Of a stretch of DNA of 64,000 nucleotides, positions 45,333 to 53,890 are shown piece after piece (the stretch's first letter is position 1; each line of letters begins with the position of its first letter). Origin of the DNA: Streptomyces sp. RKAG290 (GTDB lineage: Bacteria > Actinomycetota > Actinomycetes > Streptomycetales > Streptomycetaceae); contig NZ_JAJOZC010000001.1 of the NCBI RefSeq assembly GCF_023701695.1, forward strand, positions 5,455,894-5,519,893, given 5' to 3'. The notes under the pieces were generated by a model. It had not been told where the DNA came from. It did no database searches and saw nothing but the letters and a program-made list of their open reading frames with translations. The translations under genes were made by a program, and so were the position numbers.

Positions 45333-46229
45333 TCAGGGCAGCGGCGAGAGGAAAGCGGCCCCGGACCAGCTCTCCTGGCGCAGGAGTTCGAGCAGGGCCG
45401 TCTCCGCCGGACCCGCGCCGGGCCGGAGCACGGCGATGACGGGCTGGGACACGACCGGGGACACCTGGCGGACGAGGTGCTCGTGACCGGGAGGCACCGC
45501 GGAGGCCGGGACGAGCGTCACGCCCAGCCCGTCGGCGGCCCAGCGCACGGCCGTCGCCGTCCGGGACACGCGGGCGGCCGTCGCCGGGGCAAGTCCGTTG
45601 TCCCGCAGCACGTTCGACAGCACGCCGTCGAGCGCGCTGTCGCGGTCGAACCTCACCCAGGGTTCCCCCTCCAGTTCGCGCAGCGCGACCCGGTCCGCGG
45701 CGAGCAGCCGGTGCCCGGTGCCCAGCGCCACGACGAACTCCTCGTCGCCGAGGCGGTGGGCGTCGGAGGGGCTCCGCTCGCACGCCGCCATCAGGGCGAG
45801 GTCCAGCACCCCCTGGCGGCACAGCCGCTCCAGCTCGGCGGAGCTCGGCTCCTCGAAGACGCTGACCTCCAGCCGCGGGAAGCGGCGACGCAGCGCGCCC
45901 AGCGCACCCGGCAGCTGCCGGGTGCCGAAGCCCATCTGCACCGCGACGACCAGCTCGCCGGCCAGCTCGTCGGCACCGGCCCGCGCGGTCGCCCGCGCCC
46001 GCCGCGACGCGCGCACCGCGACCTCCGCCTCCCGCAGGAACGCGCGGCCCACCACGGTGGGCACCAGTCCGGTCGGCGTGCGCGCGAACAACTGCACGCC
46101 GAGCTCCCGCTCCAGACCGCGGATCTGCTGGGACACCGAGGGCTGCGCGACGTGCAGCAGCTCCGCCGCAGCCGTCACCGAGCCCTCCGCCGCGATGGCC
46201 AGGGCGTACTCGTACTGACGAAGGCTCAT
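45333..46229 (-). CDS. LysR-family transcriptional regulator
   Basis: A 298-residue LysR regulator. The HTH covers GSVTAAAELLHVAQPSVSQQ and IRGLERELGVQLFAR; the remainder is the two-lobed effector domain. It is convergent with the SDR gene and downstream of glnA on the same strand with a 153-bp gap. LysR proteins often control a neighbouring metabolic gene; the SDR is the closest candidate, though not divergent. Confidence 0.88.
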   Translation of the reverse strand: MSLRQYEYALAIAAEGSVTAAAELLHVAQPSVSQQIRGLERELGVQLFARTPTGLVPTVVGRAFLREAEVAVRASRRARATARAGADELAGELVVAVQMGFGTRQLPGALGALRRRFPRLEVSVFEEPSSAELERLCRQGVLDLALMAACERSPSDAHRLGDEEFVVALGTGHRLLAADRVALRELEGEPWVRFDRDSALDGVLSNVLRDNGLAPATAARVSRTATAVRWAADGLGVTLVPASAVPPGHEHLVRQVSPVVSQPVIAVLRPGAGPAETALLELLRQESWSGAAFLSPLP

Positions 46230-46330
46230 CGGCTCCCGTCCCCTCCCTGCGGCGGACCACGGTCCGCCCTCGTCGTCGCTGCAACAACACGGGAGGCGGC
46301 GCGTTTACTCCGTCAGGGCCTGGAAACGGC

Positions 46331-46372
46331 GTCGAGGCCCGCCACCCCGGACACGGGATGACGGGCCTCGAC
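46331..46372 (-). terminator. Probable glnA terminator
   Basis: GTCGAGGCCCG (46331-46341) and CGGGCCTCGAC (46362-46372) form an exact 11-bp stem with a 20-nt loop, beginning 10 bp after the glnA stop codon on the minus strand. Confidence 0.65.
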
Positions 46373-46382
46373 GACTGCGCTT

Positions 46383-47792
46383 CTAGAGGTCGAAGTACAG
46401 CTCGAACTCGTGCGGGTGCGGGCGCAGCTGGATCGGGGCGATCTCGTTCGTGCGCTTGAAGTCGATCCACGTCTCGATCAGGTCCGGCGTGAAGACGCCG
46501 CCTGCCAGGAGGTACTCGTGGTCCGCCTCAAGGGCGTCCAGGACGGCCGGGAGGGAGGTCGGGACCTGCTGGACGTTGGCGTGCTCCTCGGGAGCCAGCT
46601 CGTAGAGGTCCTTGTCGATCGGCTCCGGCGGCTCGATCTTGTTCTTCACGCCGTCCAGGCCGGCCATCAGGAGGGCGGAGAAGGCGAGGTACGGGTTGGA
46701 CGACGGGTCCGGCGCGCGGAACTCGACGCGCTTGGCCTTCGGGTTGGAGCCCGTGATCGGGATGCGCATCGCGGCGGAGCGGTTGCGCTGGGAGTAGACC
46801 ATGTTGACCGGGGCCTCGAAGCCGGGGACCAGGCGGTGGTAGGAGTTCACCGTCGGGTTGGTGAACGCCAGCAGCGACGGGGCGTGCTTCAGGATGCCGC
46901 CGATGTAGTAGCGCGCCATGTCCGAGAGGCCCGCGTAGCCCTGCTCGTCGTAGAACAGCGGGTCGCCGCCGGCCCACAGGGACTGGTGGACGTGCATGCC
47001 CGAGCCGTTGTCGCCGAAGATCGGCTTCGGCATGAAGGTCGCGGTCTTGCCGTTGCGCCAGGCGACGTTCTTCACGATGTACTTGAAGAGCATCAGGTCG
47101 TCGGCCGCGGCGAGCAGCGTGTTGAACTTGTAGTTGATCTCGGCCTGGCCGGCCGTGCCGACCTCGTGGTGCTGGCGCTCGACCTGGAGGCCGTTCTTGT
47201 CCAGCTCCAGGGAGATCTCGGCACGCAGGTCGGCGAAGTGGTCCACCGGCGGGGTCGGGAAGTAACCGCCCTTGTAGCGGACCTTGTAGCCGCGGTTGTT
47301 GTCCTCCGAACCGGTGTTCCAGGCGCCGGCCTCGGAGTCGATGTGGTAGAAGCTCTCGTTCGCCGACGTCTGGAAGCGGACGTTGTCGAAGACGTAGAAC
47401 TCCGCCTCGGGACCGAAGTAGGCGGTGTCGGCGAAACCGGTGGAGGCGAGGTACGCCTCGGCCTTCTTGGCCACGTTCCGCGGGTCACGGCTGTACTGCT
47501 CGCCGGTGATCGGGTCGTGGATGAAGAAGTTGATGTTGACGGTCTTGTCGCGGCGGAAGGGGTCGACACGGGCGGTCGACAGGTCCGCGCGCAGCGCCAT
47601 GTCGGACTCGTGGATGGCCTGGAAGCCGCGGATCGACGAGCCGTCGAAGGCGAGCTCCTCGGTCGGGTCGAAGACCGCCGCCGGGATGGTGAAGTGCTGC
47701 ATCACACCGGGCAGGTCGCAGAACCGGACGTCGATGAACTTGACGTCTTCGTCGGCGATGTACTTCTTCACGTCGTCGGCGTTCTGGAACAT
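46383..47792 (-). CDS. glnA: Glutamine synthetase I
   Basis: A 469-residue dodecameric-type GSI. The catalytic and metal regions include AFDGSSIRGFQAIHESDM, FGPEAEFYVFD, HHEVGTAGQAEINYKF, DNGSGMHVHQSLW and PGFEAPVNMVYSQRNRSAAM. The adenylylation site is Tyr397 in KDLYELAPEE, the target of GlnE encoded at the left edge of the window. ATG 47792 (MFQNADDVKK) has AGGAGGAG just upstream. The promoter carries a four-part GlnR site. The main nitrogen-assimilation enzyme of the cell. Confidence 0.97.
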   Translation of the reverse strand: MFQNADDVKKYIADEDVKFIDVRFCDLPGVMQHFTIPAAVFDPTEELAFDGSSIRGFQAIHESDMALRADLSTARVDPFRRDKTVNINFFIHDPITGEQYSRDPRNVAKKAEAYLASTGFADTAYFGPEAEFYVFDNVRFQTSANESFYHIDSEAGAWNTGSEDNNRGYKVRYKGGYFPTPPVDHFADLRAEISLELDKNGLQVERQHHEVGTAGQAEINYKFNTLLAAADDLMLFKYIVKNVAWRNGKTATFMPKPIFGDNGSGMHVHQSLWAGGDPLFYDEQGYAGLSDMARYYIGGILKHAPSLLAFTNPTVNSYHRLVPGFEAPVNMVYSQRNRSAAMRIPITGSNPKAKRVEFRAPDPSSNPYLAFSALLMAGLDGVKNKIEPPEPIDKDLYELAPEEHANVQQVPTSLPAVLDALEADHEYLLAGGVFTPDLIETWIDFKRTNEIAPIQLRPHPHEFELYFDL

Positions 47793-47889
47793 CCAACTCC
47801 TCCTACTCCCGGCCCGGGAGGGACGGGGTTGTAGCTCGTTGTGCGGCCAGTGCGGTGGCACACGCTGGACCCGACCATAGGCAGACCGG

Positions 47890-47927
47890 ATTTCTCAAGC
47901 ATGACCCATTTGTTTCGCAGAAGTTAA
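47890..47927 (-). promoter_or_regulatory. GlnR operator of glnA (a1-b1-a2-b2 boxes)
   Basis: On the minus strand: TTAAC-n6-GAAAC-n6-GTCAT-n6-GAAAT, with exact 11-bp steps, 98 to 135 bp upstream of the glnA ATG. It is a close match to the GlnR consensus gTnAc-n6-GaAAc in duplicate. Seen directly; binding inferred. Confidence 0.87.
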
Positions 47928-48068
47928 CCGGGGCGGGTGCGGGCGGCACCCCGTGCCCGCGCGGCGGCCGGTTCCGGGCGGGTTCCGGACCGGTTTCCGT
48001 GCGGTGTCCCGGGGTGGCGACAGTACCCGCCCGGCGGGGCTCCCAGGCGGGCGCAGTACCGTGGTCGG

Positions 48069-48536
48069 GTGGACAATAGGCAAGCAATCGGATCGTGGCT
48101 CTCCGGGCCGCGTGCGGCAGCCGAGGAGATGGGCGCCGACTTCGGGTACCGGGGCAAGCGGCTCGGCCTTCCCGAGCAGGGGCCCGGGGCCGTGGCGCCG
48201 CTCGGCCGCCGCTTCGGTGCGCTCTTCATCGACTGGGCCCTGTGTCTGCTGATCGCATACGGGCTGTTCGCTCGCGGTGACCAGCAGGCGGCCGGCAACT
48301 GGGCGCTCGGGATCTTTCTCGTACTGAGCCTGCTCACCGTCGGCACCATCGGCTGCACGCCCGGCAAGCGCATCCTCGGCATCAAGGTCGTCGCCGAGGG
48401 CGGCGGGCGGCTGGGGCTCGGGCGGGTGCTGGTGCGCAGCGTGCTGCTGTGCCTGGTGATTCCGGCCCTGGTCTGGGACCGCGACGGCCGGGGCCTGCAC
48501 GACCGGCTGGCCCGCGCCGTTCAGGTCCGGATCTGA
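48069..48536 (+). CDS. RDD-family membrane protein
   Basis: A 155-residue membrane protein. A short N-terminal cytosolic region precedes two or three transmembrane segments (FIDWALCLLIAYGLFA and WALGIFLVLSLLTVGTIG). The RDD signature is APLGRRFGALFIDW and the second conserved part is TPGKRILGIKVVAEGG. GTG 48069 chosen (VDNRQAIGSWL) and translated possibly without a leader. It is divergent from glnA. Role unknown; the family is linked to ion or osmotic exchange. Confidence 0.85.
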   Translation: MDNRQAIGSWLSGPRAAAEEMGADFGYRGKRLGLPEQGPGAVAPLGRRFGALFIDWALCLLIAYGLFARGDQQAAGNWALGIFLVLSLLTVGTIGCTPGKRILGIKVVAEGGGRLGLGRVLVRSVLLCLVIPALVWDRDGRGLHDRLARAVQVRI

Positions 48537-48587
48537 GCGGGTCCGGCCGGCCGGACGGGGTGTCCGGAAGCTGAGACGGAAAACCGA

Positions 48588-48634
48588 CGAAGAGGGCGGG
48601 TCACGAACCAGGAGTTCGTGACCCGCCCTCTTCG
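48588..48634. terminator. Strong bidirectional terminator
   Basis: Exact 21-bp stem (48588-48608 with 48614-48634) and a 5-nt loop CAGGA, between the convergent RDD and DUF4191 genes. Confidence 0.9.
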
Positions 48635-48652
48635 TACGCCTCGGCTGTGACG

Positions 48653-49363
48653 TCAGCGCATCTTTCCGCCGCGCGGCATCCGCATGCCCTTCGGCATCGG
48701 GCCCTTCGGCAGCGGCATGTTGCTCATCAGGTCGCCCATCGCGCGCAGCCGGTCGTTGGCCGCCGTCACCTGCGGCCCGGTCAGCACCCGCGGCAGCTTC
48801 AGCATCTTGGTGCGCACCTTCTTGAGCGGCACCTGGCCCTCGTCGTTGCCGACGATGATGTCGTGGACGGGCACGTCGACCACGATGCGGGCCATCTTCC
48901 TCTTCTCGGCCGCGAGCAGGACCTTCACCCGGTTCGGGTTGCCCTCGCCCACCAGCACGATGCCCGCCTTGCCCACGGCACGGTGGACGACGTCCTGGCT
49001 GCGGTTCATCGCGACCGCGGGCGTGGTGGACCAGCCGCGTCCCACGCGGTCCAGCACCGCAGCAGCCGCGCCCGGCTGCCCCTCCATCTGCCCGAAGGCC
49101 GCACGCTCGGCACGCCGTCCGAAGACGATCGCCATCGCGAGGAGGGCGAGCACGAAGCCCAGGATGCCCACGTAGATCGGGTGGTTGATCAAGAAACCGA
49201 TCGCGAGGAGGACACCGAAGGTGACGATTCCCACACCCGCGACGACAAGACCGATCTTGGAGTCGGTCCGCCTGGTCATCTTGTAGGTCAGGGCGATCTG
49301 CTTGAGCCGCCCCGCGTTCTCGGCGCTGTCCGCGCCTTCAGTGGTGTTTGCCTTCCTCGCCAT
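48653..49363 (-). CDS. DUF4191 membrane protein
   Basis: A 236-residue protein of an actinobacterial family found near lipA. Two adjacent transmembrane helices (IGLVVAGVGIVTFGVLLAIGF and PIYVGILGFVLALLAMAIVFG) are followed by a cytosolic domain and a basic Met/Pro/Lys-rich tail (MPLPKGPMPKGMRMPRGGKM). ATG 49363 (MARKANTTEG) chosen. It is the last of the lipB-lipA-small ORF-DUF4191 minus-strand run. Function unknown. Confidence 0.85.
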   Translation of the reverse strand: MARKANTTEGADSAENAGRLKQIALTYKMTRRTDSKIGLVVAGVGIVTFGVLLAIGFLINHPIYVGILGFVLALLAMAIVFGRRAERAAFGQMEGQPGAAAAVLDRVGRGWSTTPAVAMNRSQDVVHRAVGKAGIVLVGEGNPNRVKVLLAAEKRKMARIVVDVPVHDIIVGNDEGQVPLKKVRTKMLKLPRVLTGPQVTAANDRLRAMGDLMSNMPLPKGPMPKGMRMPRGGKMR

Positions 49364-49382
49364 GCAATGAAGTTTACGTGGC

Positions 49383-49583
49383 CTAGGAACGGTGGTCGGC
49401 CACGGCCTCCAGTACGTACTCGGACTCGACCCGGTCCTGCGCCCTGCGGCGGTCCTCCAGGACGGCCGTCCAGGCGTTGCGGCGGGCGGTGCGCTGGCCA
49501 CTGCTCAGCAGCAGCGACTCGACGGCGCGGAGGGCGTTGGTGACGGACGGAATGGCGGTGGCGCGTACCGGCACGGCCTGCAT
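49383..49583 (-). CDS. Small conserved protein
   Basis: A 66-residue protein, MQAVPVRATAIPSVTNALRA followed by an Arg-rich helical segment (SSGQRTARRNAWTAVLEDRR). It lies between lipA and the DUF4191 gene on the same strand, 19 bp before the latter, with AGGGGACT upstream of the ATG. The arrangement is conserved in Streptomyces as I recall. No function assigned. Confidence 0.65.
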   Translation of the reverse strand: MQAVPVRATAIPSVTNALRAVESLLLSSGQRTARRNAWTAVLEDRRRAQDRVESEYVLEAVADHRS

Positions 49584-49893
49584 CGTGGAAGTCCCCTCGG
49601 AACGGATGCGCGGACTGAGCGGTGCTCAGTGGGCGGAGTGTGTTGCGCGGGCTGGATACCTGGACGGCGTCGCCAGTGGCAGGGAGCGCCACTGCGCTGC
49701 GTGCGTCCAGCGTCACTGATTGGTGTTACCAGCGCATGACCGGTCGGTCAAACACCAATGAAACCTTGATGTGGGCGCCGCGCACGCCGACGCGGCCCAT
49801 CCGCGCCTCCGACCTGCGAGGAGCGGACGGGCCGCGTCGATCCAGCCATTACTGCTCAGTAGCTTCTTGTGCCCGGTTTCACACGGGCACGCT
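49584..49893. other. Gap between lipA and the small gene with two hairpins
   Basis: 310 bp. Next to lipA is a 7-bp hairpin GTGCCCG (49869-49875)/CGGGCAC (49884-49890) that can end lipA transcription. Further on, GACGCGGCCCATCCGC (49789-49804) pairs with 49823-49838 with one wobble. The remainder, including GGTCGGTCAAACACCAATGAAA near 49743, may hold a promoter for the small gene. No other gene seen. Confidence 0.5.
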
Positions 49894-50859
49894 TCACGCG
49901 GTCGGCGCCGCGGCCTCGGCGCCGCGCCGCTCCATCGCCTGCTGGAACAGCCGGCCCGCACGGTACGAGGAGCGGACCAGCGGTCCGGACATCACACCGG
50001 AGTAGCCGATCGCGTCGGCCTCGTCCTTGAGCTCCACGAACTCGTGCGGCTTCACCCAGCGCTCGACGGGGTGGTGGCGCGGGGAGGGCCGCAGGTACTG
50101 CGTGATCGTGATGAGCTCGCAACCCGCGTCGTGCAGGTCCCGGAGCGCCTGGCTGACTTCCTCGCGGGTCTCGCCCATGCCGAGGATCAGGTTGGACTTG
50201 GTCACCAGACCGGCCTCACGGGCCCGGGTGATGACCTCCAGGGAGCGCTCGTAACGGAAGCCGGGACGGATCCGCTTGAAGATCCGCGGCACCGTCTCCA
50301 CGTTGTGACCCAGCACCTCGGGGCGCGAGGAGAAGACCTCGGCGAGCTGCTCGGGCTCCGCGTTGAAGTCGGGGATCAGCAGCTCGACCTTGGTGTGGCC
50401 GCCCTCCCGCTCCGCCGTCTGCGCGTGGATCTGGCGCACGGTCTCCGCGTACAGCCAGGCACCGCCGTCCTCCAGGTCGTCGCGGGCGACGCCGGTGATG
50501 GTGGCGTAGTTCAGGTCCATCGTGACGACCGACTCGCCGACGCGGCGGGGCTCGTCCCGGTCCAGCGCCTGCGGCTTGCCCGTGTCGATCTGGCAGAAGT
50601 CACAGCGCCGGGTGCACTGGTCGCCGCCGATGAGGAACGTGGCCTCGCGGTCCTCCCAGCACTCGAAGATGTTGGGGCAGCCCGCCTCCTGGCACACCGT
50701 GTGCAGACCCTCGCTCTTCACGAGCTTCTGCAGCTGGTTGTACTCGGGGCCCATCTTCGCCCGGGTTTTGATCCACTCGGGCTTCCGCTCGATGGGGGTC
50801 TGGCTGTTCCGGACCTCGAGGCGCAACATCTTGCGCCCGTCGGGTGCGACAGCGGACAC
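49894..50859 (-). CDS. lipA: Lipoyl synthase (radical SAM)
   Basis: A 321-residue radical-SAM enzyme that inserts two sulfurs into protein-bound octanoate. Cysteine clusters: the auxiliary cluster CQEAGCPNIFEC and the SAM cluster in GGDQCTRRCDFCQIDTG, plus the C-terminal SGPLVRSSYRAG with its Ser ligand. GTG 50859 (VSAVAPDGRKMLRLEVRNSQ) chosen with GGGGAGT upstream. It follows lipB by 132 bp. It serves the lipoyl domains of E2 proteins such as the one encoded at the right edge. Confidence 0.97.
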   Translation of the reverse strand: MSAVAPDGRKMLRLEVRNSQTPIERKPEWIKTRAKMGPEYNQLQKLVKSEGLHTVCQEAGCPNIFECWEDREATFLIGGDQCTRRCDFCQIDTGKPQALDRDEPRRVGESVVTMDLNYATITGVARDDLEDGGAWLYAETVRQIHAQTAEREGGHTKVELLIPDFNAEPEQLAEVFSSRPEVLGHNVETVPRIFKRIRPGFRYERSLEVITRAREAGLVTKSNLILGMGETREEVSQALRDLHDAGCELITITQYLRPSPRHHPVERWVKPHEFVELKDEADAIGYSGVMSGPLVRSSYRAGRLFQQAMERRGAEAAAPTA

Positions 50860-50991
50860 TCCGGCACTCCCCTTTGCTTTCACTGCATTGGATTCTTCGG
50901 CGAACACCAGGGTACGCCCGTAGTTCAAACGGCTTTACGTCTGGCCAACCTGTGGCCGGCAGGGCCTATTCCCGCAGACGCGATCCGAGCG

Positions 50992-51804
50992 TCATGCCGT
51001 GGCCACGGCATCGGCCGGGCGCTCGATGGTGCGCGGGGCGAGATCGGCGTTCTCCAGGACGTCCCTGAGGTGCTTCTCGACGACCGGGAGCACCTCGGCG
51101 ATCGTGAGGTCCCGGCCCAGCTCGTACGACAGCGAGGTGACGCCCGCGTCCCGGATGCCGCACGGCACGATCCGGTCGAACGAGGTGTTGTCCGGGTTCA
51201 CGTTGAGGGCGAAGCCGTGCATGGTGACGCCCTTGGCGACCCGGATGCCGATCGCGGCCAGCTTGCGGTCCTCGCGGCGCTGGCCGGCGTTGGAAGGGGC
51301 GTACTCGGGGCCGTTCAGCCGGGGGTCGAACTCCTCGTCCTGCAGTCGCGGGTCGAAGTCGAGGGACAGGCCGCCGACCGCCGGGCGCTGCGCCACCGGG
51401 TCGCCGAGCACCCAGACCCCGCTGCGGCCCTCCACCCGGCTGGTCTCCACGCCGAACTCGGCCGCGGTGCGGATCAGGGCGTCCTCCAGGCGGCGCACGT
51501 GTGCGACGACGTCCACCGGGCGCGGCAGCTTCTGGATCGGGTAGCCGACCAGCTGACCGGGTCCGTGCCAGGTGATCTTGCCGCCGCGGTCCACGTCGAT
51601 CACCGGCGTGCCGTCCAGGGGGCGCTCACTGTCGGCGGTGCGCCGGCCAGCCGTGTAGACGGGCGGGTGCTCCAGCAGCAGGCAGGTGTCGGGGACGGTG
51701 TCCTCGAACCGCGCCGCGTGCACCTCGCGCTGCTTCTGCCAGGCCTCCTGGTAGTCGACGGCTTCCTCGCCGAATCCCAGACGGACGAACCGAAGCTCAG
51801 TCAC
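50992..51804 (-). CDS. lipB: Lipoyl (octanoyl) transferase
   Basis: A 270-residue octanoyltransferase. It moves octanoate from acyl carrier protein to lipoyl domains. Conserved regions: PPVYTAGRRT, RGGKITWHGPGQLVGYPI, and the catalytic Lys in RKLAAIGIRVAKGVTMHG and Cys in IVPCGI. ATG 51804 (MTELRFVRLG). First gene of the lipoate operon with lipA next. Divergent from the XRE/TPR regulator gene. Confidence 0.96.
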   Translation of the reverse strand: MTELRFVRLGFGEEAVDYQEAWQKQREVHAARFEDTVPDTCLLLEHPPVYTAGRRTADSERPLDGTPVIDVDRGGKITWHGPGQLVGYPIQKLPRPVDVVAHVRRLEDALIRTAAEFGVETSRVEGRSGVWVLGDPVAQRPAVGGLSLDFDPRLQDEEFDPRLNGPEYAPSNAGQRREDRKLAAIGIRVAKGVTMHGFALNVNPDNTSFDRIVPCGIRDAGVTSLSYELGRDLTIAEVLPVVEKHLRDVLENADLAPRTIERPADAVATA

Positions 51805-52068
51805 GGCAGCAGCCTTTCTCCTTGCGGTGCCGGGTCCGGGGGGTGCCCCGGCGCCACGTCACCCTGCATCGAATCGCGCCTCCGGCAACTGTACGACCGG
51901 CCTCGGAGCGGTGGCCCGGCAGGTCGTTACCGTCAGCTTCTCCCCAATCCTCACACGATCGGATGAATGTGAAGCGAAGGCGGCCGGGACCGCCCCGCAG
52001 GCCGCTAAATTCGCGCCGTTCCATAAGGGCTGCCCGCCCGGCCCCGAAGGCAGGAGACCGTACAGCTG

Positions 52069-53796
52069 ATGTCGGAACGACCTCCGCAGCGCACCCCCAA
52101 CCGCCGACTCGCCTCGCTCATCACCGAAGCCGGTTTCTCCAACGCCGGCCTCGCCCGCCGGGTGGACCAGCTCGGCCTCGAACACGGCCTCGACCTGCGG
52201 TACGACAAGACCTCCGTGACCCGCTGGCTGCGCGGGCAACAGCCGCGGGGGACCACCCCGGCGCTGATCGCGGAGGTCTTCACCCGTCGGCTCGGACGCA
52301 GACTCTCGGCTCAGGACCTGGGCCTCGACGCCTGCGCCCCCGTCTACGCCGGCCTGGAGTTCGCCGCCACGCCCGCCGAGGCGGTCGACATCGTCAGCGG
52401 GCTGTGGCGGAAGGACTCCGGCAGCCATGCGGAGCTGCGGAAGATCGCCTTCACCCCGGCCGGACTGGTCGTCCCCAGCCGCGACTGGCTGATCGGCCGG
52501 GCTGACGAGTGGGTGGGGCGGGCCGGCGAACCCGGAGCGGCCACGGGCGGGCCCGGCGCGAGAGCCGCCGGCGGCGTCCCCGTGGCCGGCGGGACCGCCA
52601 GGACGCACGGCACCCAGGCGGTCGGCGGGCCACGGGGCGCGCCCGGTCCCGGCGGGACGTACGGCTCGTCGGCGAGCGGACACAGCGGGGGTGCCGGGCT
52701 TGCCGCGCCCGGGTTCGGCGGAGTGCCCGAGCAGGGCGGTGCTCCCGGGCCCGGCGGCCGGCCAGGCGGCACCAGGGGGCCCACGCCGACCCGGCCGGCC
52801 GGCTCACCCGCGCCCGGCGGCCTGCCGGGCCCCGTGGCGCTGCAGGGCGCCCCTGGCGTGCCCCGGCAGCGGCACACCGAGCGGGGCTCCGGCCAGAAGG
52901 TCGGCAGCGGTGACGTCGCCGCCCTGCGGTCGGTCGCCGAGCTCTTCCGCACCCTGGACCACGCCTACGGCGGCGGCCATGCCAGGCAGGCGCTGGTCAG
53001 GTACCTGGAGCACGAGACCGAACCGATGCTGCGCGGCACGTACGGCGAGGCCACCGGACGCCGGCTGTTCGCCGCCGCCGCAGATCTGACCCGCCTCGCG
53101 GGCTGGACCTCGTACGACATCGCGGCGCACGGGCTCGCCCAGCGGTACTTCGTCCAGGCGTTGCGCCTCGCCCAGGCCGCGGGGGACCGGGCCTACGGCA
53201 GCTACGTCCTGATCACGATGAGCCGGCAGGCGGTCTACCTCGGCCACGGCAGGGAAGCGGTGCAGCTGGCGCGGGTGGCCCAGCAGGGCATCGGCTCGGC
53301 GGCGCCGAACGCGGTCCTGGCCCTGCTGCACGCCGTCGAGGCGCGTGGTCACGGGGTACTCGCGGAGGCCAAGGCCTGCACCGCCTCGCTGCTGCGGGCG
53401 GAGCGCGCGCTGGAGGCGTCCAGGCCCGGGGACGACGTGCCGCACTGGGCACGCCACTTCGACGAGGCCCAGCTCGCCGACGAGTTCGGGCACTGCCACC
53501 GCGACCTGCAGCAGTACCGGACCGCCGCGCAGCACGCGGAGCGCTCGCTCCAGCTGCGGGCCCCCGCGTACGCCCGCAGCCGGCTGTTCTGCCGGGTGGT
53601 GCTGGCCTCCGCCCGGCTCGGGCTCGGTGAGCTCGACCAGGCCTGCCGGCTGGGCGCCGAGGCCGCTCAGCAGGCCGCCGAGATGCGATCGGTGCGGGCC
53701 ACCGAGTACGTGCGGGACTTCGAGCGACGGCTCGAACCGTTCCGGGACGCCGCGCCGGTGCGCGGATATCGCGAGCGGGTTGCTGCACTGGGGTGA
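52069..53796 (+). CDS. XRE/TPR-type regulator with a Gly/Pro-rich linker
   Basis: A 575-residue NsdA-like regulator. An N-terminal XRE-type HTH lies near residues 10-75 (LASLITEAGFSNAGLARRVD and SVTRWLRGQQPRGTTPALIAEV). Residues ~150-285 are low-complexity Gly/Pro/Ala/Ser. The C-terminal half is a TPR-like helical region (AAQHAERSLQLRAPAYARSR). ATG 52069 with GGCAGGAG upstream. Related proteins repress development or antibiotic production in Streptomyces; this is inferred for the present gene. Confidence 0.75.
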   Translation: MSERPPQRTPNRRLASLITEAGFSNAGLARRVDQLGLEHGLDLRYDKTSVTRWLRGQQPRGTTPALIAEVFTRRLGRRLSAQDLGLDACAPVYAGLEFAATPAEAVDIVSGLWRKDSGSHAELRKIAFTPAGLVVPSRDWLIGRADEWVGRAGEPGAATGGPGARAAGGVPVAGGTARTHGTQAVGGPRGAPGPGGTYGSSASGHSGGAGLAAPGFGGVPEQGGAPGPGGRPGGTRGPTPTRPAGSPAPGGLPGPVALQGAPGVPRQRHTERGSGQKVGSGDVAALRSVAELFRTLDHAYGGGHARQALVRYLEHETEPMLRGTYGEATGRRLFAAAADLTRLAGWTSYDIAAHGLAQRYFVQALRLAQAAGDRAYGSYVLITMSRQAVYLGHGREAVQLARVAQQGIGSAAPNAVLALLHAVEARGHGVLAEAKACTASLLRAERALEASRPGDDVPHWARHFDEAQLADEFGHCHRDLQQYRTAAQHAERSLQLRAPAYARSRLFCRVVLASARLGLGELDQACRLGAEAAQQAAEMRSVRATEYVRDFERRLEPFRDAAPVRGYRERVAALG

Positions 53797-53817
53797 GACC
53801 GCGCCCACCGGTCGACC

Positions 53818-53884
53818 CCGTCCGGACGCGGGGGCCCAGGCCCTCCCGCCCGGATCGTGCCGGTCTCCGGCCCGGTCCGGACGG
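53818..53884. terminator. Weak inverted repeat between the convergent XRE and FAD genes
   Basis: CCGTCCGGAC (53818-53827) and GTCCGGACGG (53875-53884) are exact complements but separated by 47 nt. It could be a bidirectional terminator or a chance repeat. Confidence 0.35.
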
Positions 53885-53890
53885 GCGGCC

